This document shows positions 34,501 to 40,882 of a DNA stretch of 40,882 nucleotides, piece after piece. A model generated the notes under the pieces. It did no database searches, was not told where the DNA came from, and was given only the letters and a program-made list of their open reading frames with translations. Each line of letters begins with the position of its first letter. Within the stretch, counting starts at the first letter, position 1. Made by a program: the position numbers and the translations under genes. This stretch comes from Dichomitus squalens LYAD-421 SS1 (Eukaryota > Basidiomycota > Agaricomycetes > Polyporales > Polyporaceae). The stretch is from contig NW_006766887.1 in the NCBI RefSeq assembly GCF_000275845.1, forward strand, positions 739,863-780,744, given 5' to 3'.

Positions 34501-35435
34501 CTATCCTCTTGGACGCGAAAATAGCATACGGCTAGTACGGCGGAAGCCGGAAGGCATCGTAGTTCTCAAGACTGTATTGCGCTGCGCAGACAGCCTCGTA
34601 ACTTTAATGTCTGCGCAGACTTCCGCGAGTGGCTGGGAGAACATCCCTTCTTACGGACTGCCGTTGAACCGCGCCGCGAGCTGCGAAATCGTAGATGTCT
34701 CGCCAGATAAGGCAGGTTGGCCAGATCCCGCCTCGGCGATTGGAAGAACTACGCACTGATTCCCAGAGTTGTTATTGGCATAGCGAAAACGACTCACCCG
34801 CATACTCGCAACCTGGCTGTACGTAGCCGGGCATTCCCGTGTCTTTCCAATGGTAAGGAAGAAGAGGGAAAGGAGATTGAAGACGTCCGCGAGAGTAGTG
34901 TCCAGGCGGTTGTTGTACGTGGTATGATCGTCGCGAACCTCGTTCAAGCGCGTCACTGCAAACATCGATGTCCGAAACGGGGATCGCGAGGCATGCGGCA
35001 GGCGTCAGGGCGTCAGATAGCATCGTATTCGTGCATTGGCGTTCCGACCCGAAGGGCAAGCGCGTGAGATTGGCATGGCAGATGAGAGCACGATCGTAGA
35101 CGAAAGGAGGCAGACTGGACCGACCTTGCTTCACAATCATCTGGTACAGTTGGTATACATCCGACGGCTTGATGAACTCGCCTCTGTTCTTCTTGAGCGC
35201 GGTCAGTCGGTTCCGGATGCTGAATAACAAGCGAACGCGCGCGGGGGGCACGGAGCCACGGAGGGCGGCACATCAGAAATGGTCTGGGAGAAGAAATGGG
35301 AGGTCTGGAAGGGACGCACTTGATGACGGCCTCCAGGATAGGCAGCTCTGACCGATGCCGAAACATGAGGAGATCAGCTTCGTCTCTAGCGTGGACGGGC
35401 TCGTGCCTACCTTCCTGAGCCACCGGCGCAGACAT
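31559..35435 (-). CDS. DUF2408 / UPF0662-type protein
   Basis: Twelve exons: 35435-35320, 35219-35125, 34955-34798, 33649-33567, 33415-33333, 33064-32716, 32611-32416, 32331-32200, 32148-32059, 32001-31918, 31850-31719, 31654-31559; 537 residues. The order of segments follows the fungal DUF2408 family, whose molecular role is unknown. N-terminal helices IRNRLTALKKNRGEFIKPSD and FNLLSLFFLTIGKTRECPAT are followed by ILDHMDESGVYNESDLAPF. The family's repeated MRVDGKF-type motif occurs three times (SKRVDGKFLG, MRVDGKFVDADGNRPEG, MRKDGKFIGVDGSIPEG). The tail is acidic, ending PPSEEEDEQ. Intron 3 (34797-33650) is 1,148 nt, far above the 50-170 nt typical here. The exon 6 donor GTTGAG is weak but chosen because it alone restores the motif. 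Confidence 0.88.
33650..34797 (-). other. 1,148-nt intron 3 of the DUF2408 gene
   Basis: Bounded by GTGAGT (34797) and TTTCTGTCAG (33650), with both flanking exons in phase 0, so the splice is consistent. The length is about twenty times the usual intron of this genome. The palindrome GTCTGCGCAGAC occurs in it (34611-34622), with an eleven-base part copy just upstream. A 227-residue open frame enters exon 4 from inside it but lacks coding character. An inserted element is the simplest explanation, but I found no terminal repeats. Confidence 0.6.
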
Positions 35436-35762
35436 GGCTGCAATATAGGACGGATCGAAATCAGCCGGTCAAAGGGGGTCCTTCTAGGGGTCGTGGTGCA
35501 ATTGCAGACGGATTTGTTGGGGTGAGGGACGAGGAGGATGGTGACTCCTCTCGAAAGACGGACAAGGATTGCAGGCGAGACTCCGGCCGGCTTTCTCTGT
35601 GGGGGTTCTACACGTGACGCAATTGGTCCACAAAGGGAAGGAGGTTTCCACGGCTGATACTTTATCAGTCCTGTTCAAGCCCTAGCCCTACACAGCACAG
35701 CACTACTCGAGCCCGCCCTTCATTCCACCGACCACCCACTCAGTACCAGCTCATCATCAGTC
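35436..35762. promoter_or_regulatory. Divergent promoter DUF2408 gene / tropomyosin
   Basis: A 327-bp gap between divergent start codons. Next to the tropomyosin gene it is pyrimidine-rich on the plus strand (many CCC/CACC runs before the ATG), as often seen in well-expressed fungal promoters. No definite factor site is claimed. Confidence 0.5.
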
Positions 35763-36464
35763 ATGGACAAGATCCGCGAGGTGCGCGCCCAGCATCTCTG
35801 CTAATCACAGAAACGTTTCGTTGAGCAGATCGCTGCAATAGCGCTTGGCAGCCCTCCGTGCAGAGGCCGACAACGCGGTCGCGCGCGCCGACGAGGCAGA
35901 GGCCAAGAACAAGAAATACGAGCAGCTCCTGCTCGAGAAGGAACAGGAGATCACCTCTCTCCAGCACAAGATATCTGTCCTTGACGCCGATCTCGAGAAG
36001 ACAGAGGCGAAGCTGGCAGACTTGAAGTCGGCACAGGAGGACGGCGAGCAGAGCAAGACTGTGAACGAGGGTCTCCAGCGGAAGATCCAGCTGCTTGAGG
36101 AGGAGCTTGACGCTGCAGATAAGAACCTGAAGGAGGCTATGGACAAGTACGTGTCCCAACTCGACCTTGATAGGCATGGGGCTAACGCGTGTACCTCTCA
36201 TCGGCTAGGCTGCGACAGGTCGATGTCAAGGCGGAACACTTTGAGCGACAGGTTACGCGTCTTGAACAGGAGCGTGACCAGTGGGAGAAGAAGTACGAGG
36301 TACGTAACATCATCCTTGCTTTTGGTCAAGGACCGCAAACGTAATCCCGGTCCACTACATCGCTGTCCACTTACGCGCCTCCCCATATCCAGGAAGCGAA
36401 CGAGAAGTACCGCGAGTCGAAGCGCGAGCTCGACGAGCTCGTTACCAGCATGGAGGGTCTCTGA
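35763..36464 (+). CDS. TPM1: Tropomyosin
   Basis: Four exons: 35763-35780, 35842-36146, 36209-36299, 36393-36464; 161 residues, exactly the size of the short yeast-type tropomyosins. It is a parallel coiled-coil dimer that polymerises along actin filaments, stabilising cables and contractile rings and regulating myosin. The whole chain has heptad character: LAALRAEADNAVARADEAEA, KNKKYEQLLLEKEQEITSLQ, LEKTEAKLADLKSAQ, and the end SKRELDELVTSMEGL. The first exon has 18 nt and encodes MDKIRE. The first plausible acceptor (CAATAG at 35841) gives the family sequence after MDKIRE; the GGCAG 10 nt later would not. Confidence 0.96.
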
Positions 36465-36802
36465 TATCCCAACGAACTGCAATGTACCATACACCAATTT
36501 TCGATGTCCTGGACGAGTCTCGCCATGTGCATCACTGGCGACGCTTTGTCCAGACGATGTGTTACGATCGCTGTCACGATCTCATACCTCTTACAATTAC
36601 TCTACACGCCGGTTTGTTAGGCCATCTGCTTGCATGTGTATAGTGACCGCAATGAAATGGACCAGTGAAGTCTGAGATCTAGCTTGATAGATCCCGTTTA
36701 TCCCGAATTCCGAACGGCACGGACAGATAAACTTGTCGTTCCGCGAGGTCCATGATATTACAGTCACCTGCCACAATAAGGCGTTCGGTTACAGATTCTG
36801 GA
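36465..36802. other. Convergent intergenic region tropomyosin/MsrB
   Basis: 338 bp between converging genes. Two 3' UTRs are expected; nothing else is seen. Confidence 0.45.
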
Positions 36803-37379
36803 CTACTCCTTCCTCTCCTCAGAAAAGTTCAAAGAGATGGAGTTGACGCAGTGCCGTTCGTCGGCTGAAGCGGGATCAGTGTTAATTGATATTTGAGAGG
36901 CAGCCACACCAACTTACTTGGGGTCGGGAAGCCCTCGCCTTTGAAGACATGGCCAAGATGGCCCCCACAGGCTGCACAAGTGATCTCCGTACGTGTCATA
37001 CCATACGAGCGGTCCTCATGACGGTTCACCGCGCCCGGTATAGCTATATGCGCGCGTAAGCTCGAAATCGGAGTTGATAAGCGCAAATATAAGGACAGAC
37101 CATCAAAGAAGGCGGGCCATCCGCAGCCGCTGTTGAACTTCGTCGTGCTCTTGTAAAGAGGGGTGCCGCATCCTGCGCAAGTGTAGACACCTTCTTCGCT
37201 AAACTTGTCGTACTTGCCAGTCCCGGCGGGCTCAGTGCCTTTCTGACGAAGGATGCGAAACTACAAGTGCCAAGTCAGGACCAGAGGCCTATTTCTCATG
37301 GCGAATTTGCACGAACCTGTTCGGGGGACAGAATTGCCCTCCACTCGGAATCGCTCTTCTGCTTGGTAGGATCTGACAT
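36803..37379 (-). CDS. MXR2: Peptide-methionine (R)-S-oxide reductase (MsrB)
   Basis: Four exons: 37379-37317, 37260-37101, 37043-36918, 36864-36803; 136 residues from the internal ATG. It reduces methionine-R-sulfoxide in proteins using thioredoxin. Two Cys-X2-Cys pairs (CAGCG and CAACG) bind structural zinc. GCGWPAF is the substrate-site signature, and the catalytic Cys lies in ERHCVNSISLNF. The joining of GEGFPTP to TDERHC across intron 3 matches the family exactly. The frame is open a further 75 codons upstream to an ATG at 37604, and the last part of that extension (RSPLLLTHSTSNRHRTLHTT) looks like a mitochondrial presequence, so a longer mitochondrial form of about 211 residues is plausible. 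Confidence 0.95.
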
Positions 37380-37604
37380 TGCTACTTGGGTCGTATGGAG
37401 CGTTCGATGCCGGTTAGAGGTGCTGTGAGTGAGTAGTAGCGGAGATCGCAGGCTAGTTATAATGCTAGAGCGTCCTCCACGGGCTGTACACGCGAACAAG
37501 GATGACCTTACGGGGTTGAGAGCAATCGCAGATGTGGTTGCAAAGCAAAACATAGCATATGTCCTGATCACTAATTTGCACGTCTTCCCAGCGCACTTCC
37601 GCAC

Positions 37605-38323
37605 GTCGGCGTCATAGCACGTGTCCCCGATCGTCCAGATTCAGTCACGTTTGCGCACCGCCATTGGGGTTGCGAGGCAACCGCTCTGCAAGTTCGACAA
37701 CCGAGCACACCATCGCCATGTGGACACCTATCCGTAGCCAGCATGTTGACTAACCACCACAGCTCCATACAACATATACCGTGATTTCTCCAGCCACCAA
37801 TGTACGAAGTGTACACACAATCCCAGGACAGGTTTCCATCCACACTAGGGTCGGGTAGCGTTGACCGAGTCGGAGATAGTGGGAATGTTCTGGAATACAT
37901 CCTTCTCACGCGGATGGAAGCTCTTAAGAATCCGGCATTGTAAGTTACCCAGCCATATCTACTGTATAGTGTTGACAGGTTCGTCGAAGCCCACGCATCG
38001 GCTGGACGTCCCTAATAGCAGCGCAGCGTCGCATCGCTTGAGATGCCTCTACCATTGAGAGACAGACCGGTCATCGCAATATGTGACTGATACATAAACA
38101 CACATACCAATCAATCCTGCGTCGAAGGAATGGGAAACAAACATGCGCAGTAGGTTGGCCGGTAAGTTCCCAAGACTAGCTGCCATTCCTAGCGGGGTAC
38201 AGACAACCAGTGGTCGATGAACGCTACCCATGATCTAACTGTTAAAGATATTACAAAATCTCGACCTGCTGAGCAGAAATATCGGTCATTTGGACCCATT
38301 TCATGATGTACTATTCTCCCGAT
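37605..38323. other. Gene-free spacer
   Basis: About 720 bp between the MsrB upstream region and the 3' end of the reductase gene. A few open frames of 60-112 residues show no family features. No tRNA-like folds or repeats were recognised. Confidence 0.4.
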
Positions 38324-39541
38324 CTAGAGCCACCCTCGCTCCTCATATTCTTTGAGCAGATCCTTAATCATCTCCTCCTGGGTGCGATACCCCAGTCCGA
38401 GGAGCTCCTTCGCCTTCGCCACATTGGTCCTTGCCATATAGGGAGCATCGGGATTGTATGACTCGATAGGAGGATACGTCTTGCCCCCCGAAACTTCGTG
38501 CGCTGTGATAACTGCAAAGTGGTTAGCACGTCATGCCGGGCAAAACGCCATTGCTTCGAGTACTCACTGAGATCTTCCCACCTGAATGGGCCAGCAGCGA
38601 CGATTATCCTCTCACCGCCCGCAGGCGGCTTAGTGACTGCGAGCAGGATCGCCTGCGCGAGGTCGCGTACGTCGATAAATGCAAGGCTACAAGTGAAGAT
38701 TCAGTGTCTCCCATTGCTAGAGTTCTCTCGGTTGAATCAAGTACTCACTCAACAGGAAAGTACTGGCCCTTCACGACTGCGTCATAAACGAACTTATTCG
38801 AATCATTTAAGTCGTCCGGTCCCCCCTCGTCCTTGTGGACAACCGGCCCGAAGACCCAAGGCGGACAGAGCGAGACCAGGTCCCATCCGATCACCCCCTT
38901 ATCCTTATTCTCTTTCCAAAACTCCCATGCGCTGCGCTCCGCGAGTGTCTTGCTTGCGCAGTACATAGAGACCTGCGCAGCCGCGCGACCTTCCCTCTGA
39001 CAGACGTCCACATCGTGCTGGTTCCAGTCGTTCTCGTCATATACTCTCGGCTCGGTCGCTGTCCGGTTCACAACGGCGGCGCAGGAGGATATATAGACGA
39101 CCCGCTGGACCGAGTGCACTTTGGCAGCGGAGCGGAGGACACCGAGGGTACCGTTGACGGCAGGGATAATCAGTTCGTCCGGGTGGTCTACGTCGAGGCC
39201 TACGGGGGAAGCGATGTGAACGACCGCGTCCACGCCTACAGTGGCCGTGTCAAAAGCTCCTTCCTGAGTATTGAGGCCGATGAGGAATGTCATCAGTTTC
39301 CTCGACATGCGATGATAGTGATGTAGAAGCAACAACGTACCTTGGTGATATCTGGGATGATTACGAACTCGAGCCTGTCGCCATATGCGCCAAACACCTT
39401 CTTGAGGTAGGATGCTTTGCTTTCGCTACGGACGGGAGCTCTGACAGTGAAGCCTGACTGGAGGAAAACCTTCAGCGCCCACGAACCGACGAAGCCGTTC
39501 GTTCCGGTTATGAGCACATTGCCGGTTGAGATGGCTGGCAT
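38324..39541 (-). CDS. Extended-SDR NAD(P)H aldehyde/ketone reductase
   Basis: Four exons: 39541-39341, 39263-38749, 38686-38568, 38511-38324; 340 residues. It belongs to the dihydroflavonol-4-reductase / cinnamoyl-CoA reductase-like group that includes yeast Gre2-type methylglyoxal and aldehyde reductases. The N-terminal Rossmann motif is ITGTNGFVGSWAL. AVVHIASPVGLD follows, then RVVYISSCAAVV with the catalytic Ser/Thr region, and YCASKTLAE gives the catalytic Tyr-X3-Lys. The substrate domain includes SLCPPWVFGPVVHKDEGG. The protein ends LLKEYEERGWL. The actual substrate cannot be told from sequence; roles in aldehyde detoxification or aromatic metabolism would fit a wood-decay fungus. All introns are canonical GT-AG. 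Confidence 0.92.
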
Positions 39542-40436
39542 GTTGAGTGAGTGTAATGGTGTGCGTAAGCTACGCAATAGGTGTGTAGGCTACCCATCCG
39601 GATATCGTTGTCGTTCCTTAAGTATCTTCTTCGTGGCTGGTGTCCAGAACCACAATTGAGCGTTGCTACATGCTACATGCTATCTCCGAGCGGAGATAAG
39701 TACTGAAAACAGAGCAGTGTGGGAGGGGACTGCCATGTAACCCGCCACGCATGCGCCATTGTGCATGCATCTAGAACATTTGCCATGTGCGCCGATTGAT
39801 CTTCACGGGCGCATTTCCCATCTATTCATCGAGTATTGCCCAACGATGTTACGGCTGCAATACGCGATGGGTCACCGGTCAGCAGGAAGTCAGACCGTCG
39901 GCCGGGGATTAGTGGGGACGCCACGAACCGGAAAATACGTCTTTGTCAACATGATGATTCAGGGTTCGCACGTAGGATTTGTGTTTAGTATCTGGGATCT
40001 GCCTAGACAGGTATCACTATAGGCTGATGGTATCAAACGGGACCGGGAGTGTTGAAAGCCGATGGACGTCTCCTTGCGCGGCCGCCGGATATGTCGGACT
40101 CGATAGGAAGAGAGCCACCATTTACTTGACACTGCCGGAGACAGCTCACTTTCTCGAAGTAGACAGGAGCCGCGCGCTTCGTGCAGAGACCTGCATTTCG
40201 TTGCGGATGGACTTAAGCGGAAATGAAGGAAATGAATCAAGAGGTATGTTAGAATATGACGTCATGTGCTTTAGGCGCCGACGTTAGGATTCGCTCATTG
40301 TACGGTATTCTGTCTCCCCATCCATTACATCCACCATCTCTATTCCCTCTTGTGCAAGCAAACCGCATCTAGGGGTTTCAGACTATAACAGAGTATCATT
40401 CGCCAGATGAGCTGGGTCGCTTCGAGCAGGTCCCCG
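39542..40436. other. Gene-free region before the retrotransposon
   Basis: About 900 bp upstream of the reductase gene, presumably containing its promoter in the first few hundred bases. The open frames, up to 102 residues, overlap on opposite strands and resemble no family. Part of the right side may belong to the retrotransposon LTR, whose left boundary I could not fix. Confidence 0.4.
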
Positions 40437-40450
40437 TATAGCAATGTAAC

Positions 40451-40583
40451 TCAGCACGCGTTATACGCGGGACTAGTATATTGTAATACCTATAGCAATG
40501 TAACTACAGCGTATTAATCAGTATGAGTACGTAGAATAAGTAACAAGCATATGCTCACCTCAGCACGCGTTATACGCGGGACT
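40451..40583. repeat. 24-bp direct repeat around CGCGTTATACGCG
   Basis: The same 24 bases, beginning TCAGCACGCGTTATACGCGG, occur at 40451-40474 and 40560-40583. Each copy contains the palindrome CGCGTTATACGCG. A second pair, TATAGCAATGTAACT, lies at 40437-40451 and 40491-40505. Confidence 0.85.
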
Positions 40584-40592
40584 GAGGTGAGC
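40553..40592. repeat. Nested hairpin in the LTR region
   Basis: GCTCACCTCAG (40553-40563) pairs perfectly with CTGAGGTGAGC (40582-40592). Between them CGCGT and ACGCG form an inner stem around TAT, so the whole 40-nt stretch can fold as one interrupted hairpin. Only the second copy of the direct repeat has the outer stem. Confidence 0.8.
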
Positions 40593-40808
40593 CAACGTGA
40601 ATCGAAAGAGTTAAGTACACATTTGTAACAAGACGTCCATACTACAAGATGAGTGAGACGTGGCATTCGTAAACAAAACGGGGTGAATCCGCCAAGGCGG
40701 GACAAGGCGGGACAAGGCGCGTCAACGGCGCGACAAGACTTGTCCGCCCGAAACACGGCCGAGGCTCGCACCACGCTTGCCTCGCCGTACGCACTCCAAC
40801 ACTCCCCC

Positions 40809-40882
40809 TCAAGCAGGTGCGAGACCAAGGGCGGCAGCAAAATGTTTGACCTTGACGGAGGGGAGCGCCTTCGTCAGGATGT
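40809..40882 (-). CDS. Ty1/copia polyprotein, C-terminal end (cut by window)
   Basis: The minus strand reads ILTKALPSVKVKHFAAALGL then APA and a TGA stop at 40811-40809. This is the extreme C-terminus of a copia-type Gag-Pol, just after RNase H, where 'D(I/M)(L/F)TK.L' and an HF...LGL segment are typical. Only about 24 codons lie in the window; the rest continues to the right. The frame is open as far as visible, so the element may be intact. Its function would be reverse transcription and integration of the element. Confidence 0.85.
   Translation of the reverse strand, partial: ILTKALPSVKVKHFAAALGLAPA

Larger units (their letters stand above)
40437..40801 (-). mobile_element. 3' LTR of a Ty1/copia element (left end uncertain)
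   Basis: On the minus strand a polypurine tract (GGGGGAG, 40808-40802) follows the polyprotein stop codon and is followed by TGTTGGAGTG at 40801, the usual TG start of an LTR. The other end should read CA on the minus strand; TGTAACT on the plus strand at 40445 or 40499 would satisfy that, giving an LTR of about 357 or 303 bp. The second LTR lies outside the window, so length and target duplication cannot be checked. A 24-bp direct repeat and a hairpin lie inside it. Confidence 0.6.

Overview
The window is nuclear DNA from a filamentous basidiomycete, most likely a wood-decay Agaricomycete. The evidence is dense genes split by many 48-70 nt introns with GT(A/G)(A/C)GT-type donors, several micro-exons, 178-330 bp divergent promoters, a secreted GH7 cellobiohydrolase, a 161-residue fungal tropomyosin and a GC-rich coding strand. 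The lineage is inferred from family content; no taxonomic marker is present. I rebuilt gene models by hand from reading frame, splice sites and family consensus.

Left flank (1-3670): no host gene is visible. It holds a pile-up of non-autonomous DNA transposons: a 351-bp TA-flanked MITE, a 704-bp element with perfect 74-bp terminal inverted repeats lying next to an older partial copy of its own end, and a ~970-bp inverted-repeat element full of ACTTG/CAAGT motifs that contains a tRNA-like Pol III unit. This last element ends 4 bp before the start codon of the first gene.

Gene-rich block (3672-22525): an uncharacterised basic protein with a one-base slip in a hexanucleotide array (+); ZPR1 (-); nucleoporin NUP53/NUP35 (+); an uncharacterised 642-residue protein (+); holocytochrome c synthase (+); TIM44 (-); mitochondrial enoyl reductase ETR1 (+); a p24-family cargo receptor (-); ribosome biogenesis factor RPF1 (+); GH7 cellobiohydrolase (-).

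Spacer (22526-24906): about 2.4 kb, with a 453-bp TA-flanked MITE and no gene seen.

Second gene block (24907-39541): splicing factor PRP40 (+); mitoribosomal bL21m (-) divergent from ATP synthase alpha ATP1 (+); a 12-exon DUF2408-type protein with one 1,148-nt intron (-); tropomyosin (+); methionine-R-sulfoxide reductase (-); an extended-SDR aldehyde reductase (-).

Right edge: the 3' end of a Ty1/copia retrotransposon on the minus strand (polyprotein C-terminus, polypurine tract, LTR start), cut by the window end.

Six or seven of the seventeen genes act in mitochondria (heme attachment to cytochrome c, protein import, mitochondrial fatty acid synthesis, mitoribosome, ATP synthase, possibly MsrB). 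Two of the divergent pairs (TIM44/ETR1 and bL21m/ATP1) are mitochondrial on both sides. Other genes serve general housekeeping: transport through the nuclear pore, splicing, rRNA processing, ER-Golgi traffic and actin cables. I saw no defence system, CRISPR array, secondary-metabolite cluster or obviously new multi-gene system. The most unusual items are the transposon abutting a start codon, the frame slip, two apparent GC-AG introns and the oversized intron.
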